From NCBI GenBank assembly GCA_047495785.1, contig JBLDXI010000025.1:1674001-1738000 (forward strand): a stretch of 64,000 nucleotides of DNA. The letters are read 5' to 3'. The translations under genes were made by a program, and so were the position numbers. How positions within the stretch are numbered: the stretch's first letter is position 1; each line of letters begins with the position of its first letter. This document shows positions 10,827-22,539 of the stretch, piece by piece. Origin of the DNA: Lepidodermella squamata. Its lineage: Eukaryota; Gastrotricha. The notes below the pieces were generated by a model that saw nothing but the letters and a program-made list of their open reading frames with translations, did no database searches and was not told the DNA's origin.

Positions 10827-12989
10827 TTCCCACGCACGTAGTAGCCCGAAATTTTAGCGGCTTCTAAACGTAGGAGTCATTATCCGTGGGAACTGCATTC
10901 AGTTAAGTGGAGCCTCCAATATAGGGTGCCGAGATGTGTAACTGAGCTGCTGTTTGTACACGCTACGTGTAATGTACAAAAACTACCTATATATTACACA
11001 CCAGGCACTCACTCAACGACACCTGCAAGAAATCGCCATAGCAACGATTTGTCGAGTGCGAGAAAACCACAAGTAACCTGCTGTAGGCTGAAAAATCGTG
11101 ACTTAAACCCGGAGAATACCGAGCGCCTGAAACCGGTATTTTCGGTTATTGATAACGAAACCCGGTTCTGCGGTGATAAACACGCGGAACCAGGCCGTGT
11201 TTGCCTACGCGTCACCGATGATGGGAAAGCCTGTTGAGGCCGGTCGACTAACAAATTGGGGTTGCGCAACGCGGTACCTTTGAAGCCAGCAGGTGCTGGG
11301 CATGATACAACGGCGCTGGCAAACATCGCTTCCACAAACACTGAAACCATCTATAGGCGGAGGATAGATCAATAAAAATGCTGGGCCAATCTCAGCTAAG
11401 ATGAAATTTTTGAAAAAATGTAAAAAAATCTAGGGCAAAAATGTCTTCCAGACTTCGAAACGCAAAAATATTGGGGTTTCATGGTACAGGTTTTGGACTT
11501 CGATAGCAGTGATGCGCGCCTATCAGGTAACGTGCAAGTACCCCTTGAGCGATAATTAACGCAGTGCGCGAAAAATTGCAATTTTTTCTGGTAGTTATTG
11601 GTGTTTGTTTACTTCGACGGTACCTAATTAGCAAAAAACTGTTTACAAAGCGGGCAGCAATATATCATAGGAGGCTGGCCTTTATCGCTTTGGCACTTTG
11701 AAATTTATTGTTGTGAGAAGACATCGTAGGCGGCGGCTATCTCTCGCTCGCTCGCGGCCTCAACCTGTCAAGTTTTTAGGAGCGGCCGCAAGTTTTTGCA
11801 CGCAGTAAGCGTGGGCCTGAGTGGCGGCGAACATGAGAAACACGAGAGACGTCATTTATTAATATTATTACTTACTATACTTAATAATAATAACACCACA
11901 TATTAACTGAGAGAGAGCGATAATAGCTGTCTACAACAAGCCATATTATTATGTGGGAAACGAGCGCTTTTACGCTGGGAATGTGAATCATTGCAACAAA
12001 GCGGCGTAATAACATAACGACGCGTGAGAAAAAATTCGGTCCAAATAAATAAAAAGTAATAAATTGAGGCGACCGACATTCGTCTCTGGATTTCGCCGCT
12101 GATAGTGCGCTTCTCGAAGCGTAATTATCATTAGGTAATTGATGTTATAACGCATCCCAAGGCCATGGGAATCATTGAGTGCGCGCAATAAAAAAATAAA
12201 GTTCGAACTTGCGCATTTCTCACACACACCCACCTTAAATTGGCGTGCAATAAAATCTGGAAAAACGTATTTTCCAGCCTATAAATTCGAGTTGGTCGCA
12301 ACGAAACTAGCAATTTTTCATCTGGCTCAAACATTTGGAAAAAAAATATCTGACAAGTGGTACTTGATCGATAGTGCATAAGCATATTTGAGGGTGGTCT
12401 GAAAATTAATAATAACTACAGAAATAATGCAAATTGACTCCAAATTGCCTGAATCGTGAAATTTTGTCACTCCCTGGTATTAAGTTGGAAAATCCTGTCG
12501 ATCGAAAAATGTAGCGAAGATGATATGTTTTTACGGCGGTGTAATAATGCCTTGATGCGCGTCTAATATAGTCGATGTTTGTATAAATAGCGACGACGGC
12601 AGACTTCCGTGGGAACGTCGCCCGTCTGGCCTAGAGAGGCGCACGCATTGTGAGCGGCTCAGCTCGCCCGCAAAACGGGACACGCATGTCACCCATGTAT
12701 TTGCGTGTAACGTGTCACTTACAAGAGCCCTTGCCGCTATGTTCGAACGGTGACGAGCGATCATCGTTAGGACGCCTTTTTCAAACAACAGCGCCCTGCC
12801 TATATAAAGGCTCCGCTGTGTATTAGCGGCGATGCGGAATGCCCGCGCGGTGAATGTTCGGGGTTATTGCATGTATGAATGCGTAAAACTGTAATGCTGT
12901 GTTATATTATTGGTATTAATTTATTTCCCTATCGTCTCACGCGCGCGTGATAGGGCCCTAAGCGCGCGCAGGTGGGGGCGTCGTGGGAA
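10827..12989. promoter_or_regulatory. Cluster of CSL/Su(H)-type binding sites
   Basis: Exact high-affinity CSL words (YGTGGGAA) occur at 10827-10834 (TTCCCACG, - strand), 10885-10892 (CGTGGGAA), 11952-11959 (TGTGGGAA), 12608-12615 (CGTGGGAA) and 12982-12989 (CGTGGGAA). Weaker CATGGGAA versions lie at 10608-10615 and 12164-12171. The first pair is head-to-head but about 50 nt apart, so it is not a canonical sequence-paired site. The cluster is upstream of the NRARP-like gene, a known Notch target in vertebrates. Confidence 0.55.
12582..12590 (+). promoter_or_regulatory. Forward TATA-like box inside the NRARP upstream region
   Basis: TATAAATAG lies 18 nt before the CSL-type site at 12608. A second TATATAAA is at 12801-12808. 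Both point away from the NRARP-like gene, and no matching + strand gene is visible for nearly 1.7 kb. Confidence 0.3.
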
Positions 12990-14446
12990 AGAATTCGAAT
13001 TGACTTTCCCATTTCGCTATGTGGGGCGCGTGTACCACCGCTGGTAATAATGATAATATTAAATAATAATTATTAAACTACAACATGATTTTCTCGGCAG
13101 AATAAATACTTGTCGCGGCTGGTGTGATAGCACAAAGTGGTGATATAAAAATTTGTGCAACGGCAAACAACGCGAAATGGCTTTCAAGGGGTATGCTAAT
13201 TAGGTGATATCGGTGTGAACGCGAAACCTCAGCGGGGCCGCGGCTCAGGTCAACGGTGTTTAGGTTTTGTTGCCGAGACCTACTATACTAATATCGCATT
13301 TCCGGATTCCGCGCGCGGGAGTAAAGCTGCGGGCGAAACCGCACAATCTAAAAATGTTAGCTAATGGCTATAGTCTTTGAGCAGCTGATTTCCTTTCGTC
13401 AAGTTCACATTACGAGTGGTATTATTTGATGAATTGAATAAAAGAATCCAGAAAACAGATTCATTCCAGATTCATGAAAAAAATTTAAATTATATACGAA
13501 AGCAAGTTGATCAATGCCATTTTTTTTCGAAAAATATGCGCAACTATCAATGGAAATGAGATAAAATTCCAAAAAGTGGAAGTAATTAGCTTGGCATCTC
13601 CGTTAATTTTAATTTTAATTTAATTATACCAGGGCTGAAAAATAGTTTTCAAAACTTACTGAGAAACTACTTCCGGATTTCAAAATTTGAAATTAAAATT
13701 TTTCAATTTTTTTTCAAAATTTCAAAATTAAGCTTGGAAAAAATTGAATCCCCAAATGAACCAAATGAGATACAATTCTTAAGATTTAGTTAGTATTTAG
13801 TTAGCCCAGTATCTCTGTTTTTTTTGTATTCAACAAAATTAACGGTGATCACCAATTTTCGGGATAATGAACTCTCGGCGGATTATTTTGGAAATTTTTC
13901 ATGCCGCTAATCAATTATATCAAGTAAATCCGTAAATCAAGTCTCATTCGATCGATTCAACAGCATGTCCTATTCTGGGCTTATCAGCCGCTAATTAGGC
14001 GTCGCAGCCTCCTTAAATGTTGTCCCGACTGTCATGATTTTATTGGTAATATCTTGAAGTCGCTTCTTTGTTTATCATACATACGAAGTCTAGCAGTCGT
14101 GGTTAAACATAGAATAGCGGAAGAATAAACAAAAATCACGCGCAAAGTGCGTATTAAGGAAGCGCGAAGATGCGCATCGACGCGCAGCGCAAACAGCAGT
14201 ATATTGCATTATCGTAGTATTAAAATAATCACCGCCGGGCGTGTTTATTAACGGCTATTAAACGCCGAACTCGGCGCACCAAAATCTCAGACAAGTTGCC
14301 AATTCCAATGTAAGTATCGAGGCATGCGATGCTTAAAATAAATACTGAAAAATACATCGATAAATGATAACATTATACATACTTGCAACAAAAATAGCTA
14401 TTATTTATATCATTTATCAAGTTTTTTTTGCTGAGAAAAAGAAAAA

Positions 14447-16754
14447 ATGGCTGCATATCACGGTTGGGTGATTTTGCTAACATTAGTCACCCTATGTCGC
14501 CAGATTTGTTCCCACGGTGCCTCTGACCAGGGTGAACAGGAGAATTTCGTGTTCAGACAGGCGTATCCAACAAGAATGGGTACATTACCACCCGAGGACG
14601 AGCTGATCGGGCATGAAGTAGAAATTCCTGATCACCTTTTCGACACAACAACGAAACGTCAAATTCTACGATCACCACCGCCGAGATCCTCGCGGCCTTA
14701 TTCATACATAAATCACACCCAATCTGCATATGGTAAAATTGTGAAAAACCTTGAGTTTTGTTAAATTTGTAATTTTTCAAGATTTACACCACAAATTGTT
14801 TCGTGATTACTACATCCGTCGGCTGGTGAAACCTATATCTCGAGATCCAAGAACAGGCTACACCAATGGGTCATTGGAGGTTAAAATTGGCCTCGCTCTC
14901 ATTCAGCTAATTGATATTGTAAAAATTCCAAAATTATTAAAAAATTCCTACAATTATTTTAATTAAGGATGAGCTCAACCAAGTAATGACCACGAATGTT
15001 TGGCTATACCAAGGTAATTTTTTGCCCGATTTTTTTTTTACATCAAAACTGATTACTTTTTTTCTAACAGAATGGCACGATCATCATTTGTCTTTCAGTA
15101 CGTCGTTAATTAAAAAATTGAAAAAGATTCGATTTCAATTTTTTCCGCAGATCCGGAGGAGTATAGTGGAATCGATAAGATGGACGTGCCAGCAAATATG
15201 ATATGGCTACCAGGTAGCCTTTCTTGAGAGATTAATTTCTTGAAAATAATTATTTTTGCAGACATTGTGCTTTATAACTCGGCCGATGGTCTCTACGCAG
15301 TTCCACCTTGTTTAAGGGTTCGACTACGGCACGATGGGACAATTCAATGGGACCCTCCTATAATTTACAAGTCCTTCTGCCAAATCGATATTCAGTGAGA
15401 AAAAAATACAACAACTTAAAAAATAATTGCTGATTATTCTTTTATAGGTGGTTTCCATTTGATAGACAGGTTTGCTTCAGGGTTTTTAATTAATTAAAAA
15501 TAAGTGGGATATTTTTTAAGAATTGTTCGATGAAGTTCGGCTCATGGACTTACGACGGTCGTACAATTAATTTGATGCATAAAGAGCAGAAAGAATTCAG
15601 CGGCGACGTTCAAATTATCGGCGAGGGTGCGGTTGATTTCGAAAATTTCCGAGAAAACACCGAATGGACCGTGACGGCGGCTAGTGCTCAGCGAACCGTG
15701 TTCAAATACTCGTGCTGCCCAACGCCTTACATTGATGTCACTTTTTACCTGGTCGTTACTAGGTGAGAATTGAAAAATCAATAAAATAAATTCTTAGTGT
15801 TTTTCATCCTAGGAAACCACTTTTCATTGTCATAAATCGTAATTTTGAATATTTAAATTTTCGTGAAATTAATAATTTTATTTCAGTGCTATTTCCATGC
15901 TTTCTCATATCTTTTCTGTCCGTTTTTGTCTTCTATTTGCCGACGCAAAGTGGCGAGAAAATGTCCCTATCCGTGTCGATTCTTGTCGCCTTGATTATGT
16001 TCTTCTTGGTGGTTTTCGAAAAAATCCCAGCTACGTCACTCGCGCTGCCATTATTCGCAAAATTTCTCATATTCACACTCGTTCTCGTCACGCTTAGTAT
16101 CGTGCTGAATGTAGCTATCATCCGAATTCACTGGATGGCTATCGAATATGCGGCTATGCCAAGGTGGATTAAAAGAATCTTCATCGAAACAGTAAGAACT
16201 TAAACATTTAATTGAAAAAAATAAAATTGAAATTTTTTTCAGTTGGCCCCAAAATTATTGGATCCTGACCCGACTGGCCCATTCATGCAATCGATCGTAG
16301 CGGCAAAAAAAGCCGCGGCTAATGCAGCAGTGGCCAAAAAAACCGTCCCATGTCCAAGAAGCCCATCAATATTGCGGAGTCGCAGCCCGTCGCAGAGGCC
16401 GCGGAGTCCAGCATTTGGCCGCGTGCCAAGAAGTGCGACGCTCGAGCGCATCGTCGAAGAAAAACTGCCAAAAGCGCTGACGCGTTTCGAACGCGAACTC
16501 ATCGACGAGTTCACCGAGCAGTCGAATAAAATTTACGATTTTATTCGCAAGAAAAACATGACATTATCGGTAAGAATTTTAATTTTGAAATTTTGAAAAA
16601 TATTTTCAAATTCCCGTAGATGCAAGAAGAGTGGCGAGTCGTTGCGCTTGTTTTCGACAAAATATTTTTCTACATTTTCGTCCTCGTTTTTTCGACCGGA
16701 ACGGTATGGATATTCTGGCAGGGTGTTTTATCAACATTTTTCTACGAAGACTGA
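14447..16754 (+). CDS. Nicotinic acetylcholine receptor alpha-like subunit
   Basis: Twelve exons (14447-14732, 14782-14918, 14968-15013, 15071-15097, 15151-15213, 15262-15394, 15448-15469, 15521-15762, 15813-15838, 15887-16191, 16243-16569, 16620-16754) join in phase to 582 residues. A signal peptide (residues 1-24) is followed by a long pre-domain. Classical landmarks follow: DELNQVMTTNVWLYQ, NPEEYSGID, WLPDIVLYNSADG, a Cys-loop (C-Q-I-D-I-Q-W-F-P-F-D-R-Q-N-C), and loop C with Y-S-C-C, the vicinal cysteines that define alpha subunits. Four membrane segments follow (M2 with EKMSLSVSILVAL, typical of cation channels). The M3-M4 loop has Ser/Pro/Arg-rich repeats (RSPS..RSRSPS). The product should be an acetylcholine-binding subunit of a pentameric cation channel. 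Introns are 40-60 nt. Confidence 0.9.
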
Positions 16755-17012
16755 TAAAAAAAAATATCAAAATAATATCGAAATTTCTTTTATTTTTTTT
16801 TTCATTTTGTGTTGTCGATACAACCTTATACAGTGCTATAATGTCGGTTTCAGTTCAACAACAATGTGTTTATTGCGATGCCTTAAACAGCGCTACAGTT
16901 TTCAAAAACTTTGGGATGAGAGAGAAAAAATAAAATCTAACGGGGAATGTGAAAACTGATTTTTTTCATCTTCATTTATAATCTGAAATTGAGAACACAT
17001 TTTTTTGGCCGG

Positions 17013-18387
17013 CTAGTAGTTGCAGTTGATTTCTTGATCGATTTTCCGCTTCCCGCATGAACCGATCAGCTTCCACTCGAGATTGTTAATTTGACGACCG
17101 GCTTCCTTTGAAACACGACTGCCGTAGTTGGCTGAGTTTGTATTTGGGACAGAGTCGGAAAATCGGCTCAAATTCTCAGGCAGCGGCTCGCGCTCAATCG
17201 GGTTGCCCTAAATAAATAAAAAATTATTAAAATAATTTCAACTATTTTTCAAAAAGTATCAAAATTATAGGCTAATATTTTGAAAAAAAAATTAAATTTT
17301 TGTGAGATGATGGAATTTTTTTGATTTAATTAAATTTTAATTGCTTACCTTTGCATCGAATTCTGCCAAAAAGCCCCAGTTGACTTTCCACAATTTGACA
17401 GACTCCTCTTCCTTATCGACTCTGAGGACGTGGAGGCGGTCCTTGGTGACAAAATCCGTTCGAAGTTCGTCCCAACTCGTCGGCGGCCGTTTGCCATCGC
17501 CGACAATGCGAGCAGCGGCGGCTTGGCGTCGCTCGGCTGGGACACAGGCTTGATGGCGTGAGCTTGAAAGTAGAGATAACACAATTTCATAAACAAATAG
17601 CTCTTCATATTTCAAAGTGTCAATAAAATTAGAGGTGATAAATATTATGGCCCTCATAAATTACCTGGCAGCAGACGCGGCTCGGTAATGCGAAGCGAGT
17701 GTGGCCATTTATTTTTGTAAATTTTTCTGAATTTTTTCCAGAAATATAACGAACTTATATCAGAGGCGTCGCGCGTGATCAAGGTAGCAAAATTATTTGT
17801 GAAAAATGGGCGTCCTTTGACTGTCAATGCATAGCGACCGGGGTCGTTATTTTCTTTCAATTAAATAGCGCGCTTGAGACGTTTTTTGATTCATTCATCC
17901 ATCATCTGAAGAATCAAAAACAAAACACGCTCGGAAGCTGTAAGAGTGCGTAAATACGGGGGCCAATTTGCGAGTGTTGACAAAACATTGACGTCGATTG
18001 TTGACCGCGTTGTGCTTCCTTTTTCGCCCCATTACGACGTTTTTGTTGTTATTTTTTTTCCATCGCGCGCGCGCACGCCTTTTGTTATATAGCTGATTTC
18101 AGCAATCAGCGGTCAGCCGCGTGTGTTGACCAGCGGCGTGTTTTTCGCCATCAATCATCTTTCATCGCGCCCGGTGGGAGGCGAGCGTAATCGTAATTAT
18201 TATGCATACCTACCTGTGTGTATAATCTCTAGTTTTGTTTTCGCTCGACAAGACGACATGTATCGATAATAACAAAAATGCGACAAAAACAACAATAGCC
18301 CAAGTTTCCTAAACCTCAAGATCCTGAAAAAACTCACTCGTCTGTTTTGTAGGCGAAAGGAATGCCGTTGACCAGCTCGCGAGACAT
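17013..18387 (-). CDS. CIMIP5: CIMIP5 / C2orf50-like ciliary microtubule inner protein
   Basis: Exons 18387-18338, 17562-17349 and 17207-17013 join to about 152 codons (MSRELVNGIPFAY start). The C-terminal half has NWGFLAEFDAKGNP, PLPENLSRFSDSVPNT, YGSRVSKEAGRQI and a final GKRKI, in the same order as NWSFLKDYDPMGN, LPDHVPLFSDTVP, VGSRLDTPLGQ and RKKKL of human C2orf50. That protein is named as a ciliary microtubule inner protein, a luminal binder of axonemal doublets. With DNAAF4 it supports motile cilia in this organism. Intron 1 is about 775 nt and intron 2 about 140 nt. The exon 1 assignment is by phase and is less certain than exons 2-3. Confidence 0.75.
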
Positions 18388-18585
18388 TGTAGCAGCAAGA
18401 TTGTTCGAGTTTATTCAAGCTTTAGTGCAAAAAGTTTGAACAAAAGGAAGAATAGCTAAACATCGCATCGTTTTTTACACGAGTCTCCAAGGGTGACACA
18501 ATCGATATCTGTTTCATATTCGCCGGTCGATTTTTATCGACAGTTTCCATTGACACTAAATCGTCATTACAGTTTTATTATTGTA

Positions 18586-20274
18586 TCAAAATTTGACGCC
18601 TGATTTTGACAGTATGTATTTAGCAACTTCAGCCGCTGTTGAGTTTGATTGATGGAGAAATTTTGCTGCTCGCAATTCGCGGGGAGTTGGCCATGTCCAG
18701 TGAATGGCGTTCGCGTCGCCTCGTTTCCAGTCAAAAGATTCCGCCGGGGGCTCAAAACGCACCTCTTTATAGCCATCAACCCACGAGGGATGGTAAAACC
18801 CTTGATAGGCAATTACTTGAAGTCGTCTATCGATTTTAACACTGGTGGGGTATATTTCATAGACCTTATAGGCCTTTAAACAGATGTAGCACCATAGGTT
18901 AGGTCCAACTCCATCGACAAAATCATGCATTGCGTTCAAAAGATGTTTCAAGTAAGGCGCATTAGGTTTGGTAACCATCGCTCCGAGATTCAGTGTGTCT
19001 GGGTACGGCTTTAAATGATTCGGCCAGTCCAACGATACTACAGTGTCATACTGCCTTAACTCATCATCCAAAGGCTTCACCCATACAGCATCCCAATCTA
19101 GAGTATCAAATAAAACAGTTATATAGGATAGAACTGAAAGAGTTAGCTTACCTGTGTAAATTCCTCCGTACTTGAGGAGGATGGTCATCCTTAACACATC
19201 TGACATCGGCGAGAGTTTAGTTACAGGACGGCCGAATACCGTTTTCTGCTGGGGTCTGTAAATGTAATGCAAGCGTCCTTCGTAGCTCTCTTTCAGCTCG
19301 ACCCAGTAAGGCCCCTTCGGCTCCTCATCTCCATGCACCAGGACTGAATTTGCTCTCAGAATGTTGAAGCAAGAAAGGATGCTTAGGTACAACAGGAATT
19401 CCATGGTACCACCCCCTAGCCAGATGTAATGGCAGAGCAATGGAGCTAGACTTTGGGGATTAGGAACAGGCACCAGAACATCTGTAGTCCCGTAAACTAC
19501 TTGTCGGACCAATCTGGCAAAAACTGAGTCACTTTCGAAGAATTCAGCAGGGTAGGAATCCTCAGGAGCTGTTACAAAGCATCTGGGCAGTGCTTTTGCT
19601 GGTTTTTGATTGATTTCAACTATATCGCAAGGCAATGAAGCTGCCGAGGCATTGACTGTCATTCTTTGATTTGAAATAATACTTGCAAGTGCTGATGTGG
19701 AGATTATGTTTGCTCCTAAGGAAATCCCATCGGAGTTTACCTCCACACTGGCTGAACCATTAGTTCCTTTGGAGCAGTAGTCGGGTAAGGAATTTTCCGG
19801 ATTCAGAATAAAGTTATGCACTGAGTTTGAAAGCTCTTCCAACCAAGTGTTATATCGCAAGGAGTCAACTTCAGGCATAGACTTGTAGAAATGGAGGTAG
19901 ATGAGATCGGGGTCGAAAGCCAAGATCGCGCTTTTCACAGCCACGAAGTTCTTGAAGGTAAAACTAGCTGGCGTGGTTTCGCACCACATCACGTGAACGA
20001 CATTCGGAATTCCAGAAAAAGGTTTTGAGTCTGGTATCTCTGGGGTAGGCAGAGTGGTAGACAATTTCGCTGTAGTGACCGTTCTCGACAGTTTCGGACC
20101 TCCCGCTGTCTTCAAGAAAGAACTATAATGCTCTGCGAGTTGTGGTAAGGAATATCCTTCTTCCACGTGCAAGACTGGTAGTAGGATGTAGAATGATATC
20201 GGAAGGGATAGCAAGACAGCCAGAACAAGTATGCATCCTAATCTGACTCCAGCGCATCCATTGGGAGACTCCAT
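18586..20274 (-). CDS. GT32-like DXD glycosyltransferase, type II membrane protein
   Basis: Two exons (20274-19152 and 19097-18586) give 544 residues. Residues 10-32 form a single hydrophobic segment after a short cytoplasmic tail, as in Golgi type II transferases. The stem is followed by a conserved NVVHVMW segment, FKNFVAVKSAILAF, then PMSDVLRMTILLKYGGIYTDWDAVWVKPL, where D-W-D is the DXD nucleotide-sugar/metal motif and the preceding LRMTILLKYGGIY is typical of the DXD sugar-binding family (GT32, including alpha-1,4-transferases). GAMVTKP and NAIHWTWP follow. Specific donor and acceptor cannot be told from the sequence. The 54 nt intron is in frame and stop-free, so an unspliced message would insert 18 residues just inside the DXD motif. 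Confidence 0.78.
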   Translation of the reverse strand: MESPNGCAGVRLGCILVLAVLLSLPISFYILLPVLHVEEGYSLPQLAEHYSSFLKTAGGPKLSRTVTTAKLSTTLPTPEIPDSKPFSGIPNVVHVMWCETTPASFTFKNFVAVKSAILAFDPDLIYLHFYKSMPEVDSLRYNTWLEELSNSVHNFILNPENSLPDYCSKGTNGSASVEVNSDGISLGANIISTSALASIISNQRMTVNASAASLPCDIVEINQKPAKALPRCFVTAPEDSYPAEFFESDSVFARLVRQVVYGTTDVLVPVPNPQSLAPLLCHYIWLGGGTMEFLLYLSILSCFNILRANSVLVHGDEEPKGPYWVELKESYEGRLHYIYRPQQKTVFGRPVTKLSPMSDVLRMTILLKYGGIYTGKLTLSVLSYITVLFDTLDWDAVWVKPLDDELRQYDTVVSLDWPNHLKPYPDTLNLGAMVTKPNAPYLKHLLNAMHDFVDGVGPNLWCYICLKAYKVYEIYPTSVKIDRRLQVIAYQGFYHPSWVDGYKEVRFEPPAESFDWKRGDANAIHWTWPTPRELRAAKFLHQSNSTAAEVAKYILSKSGVKF

Positions 20275-20323
20275 TTCTCATCTTATAAACGACTAAAATT
20301 GATGAAAAATTCTGAGAGATTAT

Positions 20324-21264
20324 TTATGTTAACTCGACAATGGCTAGCAATGCTGGGTATCGCCAATTTCTTCTAACAGTTATAAGTAAGTTTCTGAATA
20401 GGGTTGACATAGCAACTTCTGCAACACGGCCAACCTTCGCGACTCTGCTCAATTCCTGATGGTCCATAAGAATCGTAAAACCGTCGGATAGTTTTAGATC
20501 ATCGCTTTGTACATCTGAGAAAGGAATAACAGGATCAGCGGCTATGTCTTCGTAATGCATGCCAACGAAAAGACCAGGCTCAACTTTGATCCTGTGGCAA
20601 AGCATCAATCGTTTGAATTTTGTTCTTATCTCCGTTTACCTGTCGTTTTTTTCGATGTGATAAGTCACCCAACCCGGCGATCCATTCGTTGTAATTTTGT
20701 TGAAACCCATCCACGTGCCCTCATTAGAAAAACAAAATTAGTCATGATTGAGTCGCGAGCACTTCTTGATTACCTCGTCCTTAATGGCATCGTACTTGAG
20801 AACATCCAAAATAACAACCTTCCCCGGCGATGGATTCATGTCTAATATTCTCCAGGCCTCAATAAATCCATGACACTTGAACTGAAAGAAGAAAATAACG
20901 CTTGACTGAGCGGTCTGAAATCAGACAAAAAACATACAGTCAAGTTGAAAAATGCTTGAATTTCCGTTGAGGCTGATGAGAAACGACTATCGTCTTCATT
21001 TGATCCACAAAATCCAACGGAGCAATGTTCGCACAGAGTTGGGGAGTTGCCAGATTCTAGAACCAGTTTCTTGGGTTGGTTGTGATGTGATCGAGATCTA
21101 ATGTAATAAGACTCATTCTGTAAATGAGCAGCTCGAACTTTTGAGACGATGCGGAAAAGATCGAATGCTAAACTGCCGAAATACGCGACACCAACAAGTA
21201 GAATGGTCACTCCAGCAAACAGCAGCAGACGGCCGATTGGCAAAGGGCATACGTTACGAATCAT
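20324..21264 (-). CDS. Type II membrane protein of unknown function
   Basis: Exons 21264-20938, 20881-20774, 20719-20640 and 20591-20324 (all junctions in phase) give 260 residues. The start is ATG 21264. One membrane segment (about residues 9-33) follows a short N-terminus; the rest is predicted outside, with cysteines at C-E-H-C, G-F-C-G, F-K-C-H. The second half is beta-rich, with GTWMGFNKITTNGSPGWVTY, then VEPGLFVGMHYED..DPVIPF, a layout seen in extracellular jelly-roll-like domains. I do not recognise a named family. It lies directly upstream of the GT32-like gene in the same orientation (60 nt apart), so co-transcription is possible. The third intron's acceptor (TTTCTAATGAG) is weak. 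Confidence 0.55.
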
Positions 21265-21526
21265 CAAAATGACATTGTGATGAATTGCTGCGATTTTGCA
21301 GGAATATTCGTGACCAGAGGTTTCTTTAGCGCGGCTATTAGTTCAATATTTGCTTTCGAGTACAAGCGCGATTTTGTTTATTGCGCCTATGCCACGAAAC
21401 GGGCGGAAACTCGGCGCAATGCATGCTCATATTCAATACGCATAGGACTGCAAAAATAATTGCCTTCTAACCGCAGAATAGAGGTCACGCAAAATATTTC
21501 AAGAAACAATGTGTTTTATTGATTTT

Positions 21527-22024
21527 TCAGGTCTTGGATACCTTTCTTCTACAATTCATGTAAAATCGTTTAGCATGTAACAAAAATGATGCAATGCGTT
21601 GTGTTTGATGTTGCCGACTCTTGTCGGACTTTTTTCTCCTTCCGAGGACCAGCTTCACCCTATCAGCCTCAGAGCATGCAGCTCGCCGGTAACCTTCACA
21701 TTTCTTTGCCATTGACGTAACTGTGAAAATGTAGTCAAGATAGCCGCGAAAAGGCAGTTCTGGGGAAAGGTACACTGCACCATTCGCATCAGAAGCGTTG
21801 AAATCCAAAGTGCAGTATCGTCGTGAGAATCGTTTTGAGAAATCGACGAGCCGATTAAAGAAATCATCAGAGGTCAGTGGCTTGTAGAAAGTGTTTTCAA
21901 ACGAGGCTTCAGCATATTTCGCAGCTTTCATAAAAGGTTTGATCAAAGCAACGCTGCTTTCGACCATCAAGCCGAAGAGGGACAGCGAGAAAAAACCTGG
22001 AAGGAGAAGCTTTGAAAGCTTCAT
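21527..22024 (-). CDS. Small secreted four-cysteine protein, family 1 (divergent member)
   Basis: Single exon of 165 codons starting at ATG 22024. A signal peptide covers about residues 1-26. Four cysteines occur in the mature part in the family 1 order: RRYC, then KKCEGYRRAAC (C-x7-C), then NC near the end. It differs from the others by a longer basic C-terminus and a longer N-terminal part. A TATA-type box lies 55 nt upstream of the ATG. Function unknown; the neighbours at 23.2-28.7 kb are paralogues. Confidence 0.7.
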   Translation of the reverse strand: MKLSKLLLPGFFSLSLFGLMVESSVALIKPFMKAAKYAEASFENTFYKPLTSDDFFNRLVDFSKRFSRRYCTLDFNASDANGAVYLSPELPFRGYLDYIFTVTSMAKKCEGYRRAACSEADRVKLVLGRRKKSDKSRQHQTQRIASFLLHAKRFYMNCRRKVSKT

Positions 22025-22078
22025 GACGAATGTTAGAAGCGATTAGTGTCAATTGACGATGGTATGAAAGTCGGCTTG

Positions 22079-22085
22079 ATTTATA
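22079..22085 (-). promoter_or_regulatory. TATA box of the 21.5-22.0 kb gene
   Basis: TATAAAT on the - strand, 55 nt before the start codon at 22024. Confidence 0.4.
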
Positions 22086-22539
22086 AGGTGCACTTAGGCA
22101 TCGGTTGCTAATTGAGCAGGCATCTGGCTTGAAATCGACACCCTGACTATATAAGCGCCATCCATAATTACAACTATTTGAGACTCTCTCCATACCATCG
22201 AAGCGACCAAGGACATATCGCATTTACAGCTTCCTGTATCAACTAAAATAAGCTAAAATAGACGACCCAGTTGAACTTGGGCACAACTTCGGGTCTAATT
22301 AGAGCCAGGATCGATGCGAATGGAATTTCCCGGCCCGCATCACGGATTAACCGGATAAACCGGATAATAAGTTGGCATTCCTCTTTGATTAGAAATTAGC
22401 TCATCATGTTTCCAATTAAATATCCCAGTCACGAGGTCATAAGCTACTAAATTGATCGTACAACTTGCACGATTGTTTCATCATACAACTTTATTCCGTC
22501 TTCAAGAAAAACCTACTGAATTAGAATTTATAGGTGGCT
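22086..22539. other. Intergenic between divergent small secreted protein genes
   Basis: Divergent promoter region. A palindromic-looking CTATATAAG is at 22147-22155. No gene seen. Confidence 0.35.

Larger units (their letters stand above)
9926..14446. other. 4.5 kb gene-free region upstream of the NRARP-like gene
   Basis: No convincing coding frames on either strand. From about 10380 to 14330 the base composition differs from other spacers: CpG-rich blocks, repeated (AAT)n tracts at 11860-11900 and 13045-13075, and many GCGCGC and CACGCG words. It contains the CSL-type sites and two forward TATA-like boxes listed separately. I interpret it as a cis-regulatory region, mainly for the NRARP-like gene. 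Confidence 0.5.

Noticed and set aside
10827-10892. Canonical Su(H) paired site
   Set aside because: The two CSL words face each other but are about 50 nt apart, not the 15-17 nt of a paired site; kept only as single sites.
10926-11350. Overlapping frames of about 100 codons on both strands
   Set aside because: Composition follows the CpG-rich spacer and neither strand has recognisable protein features.
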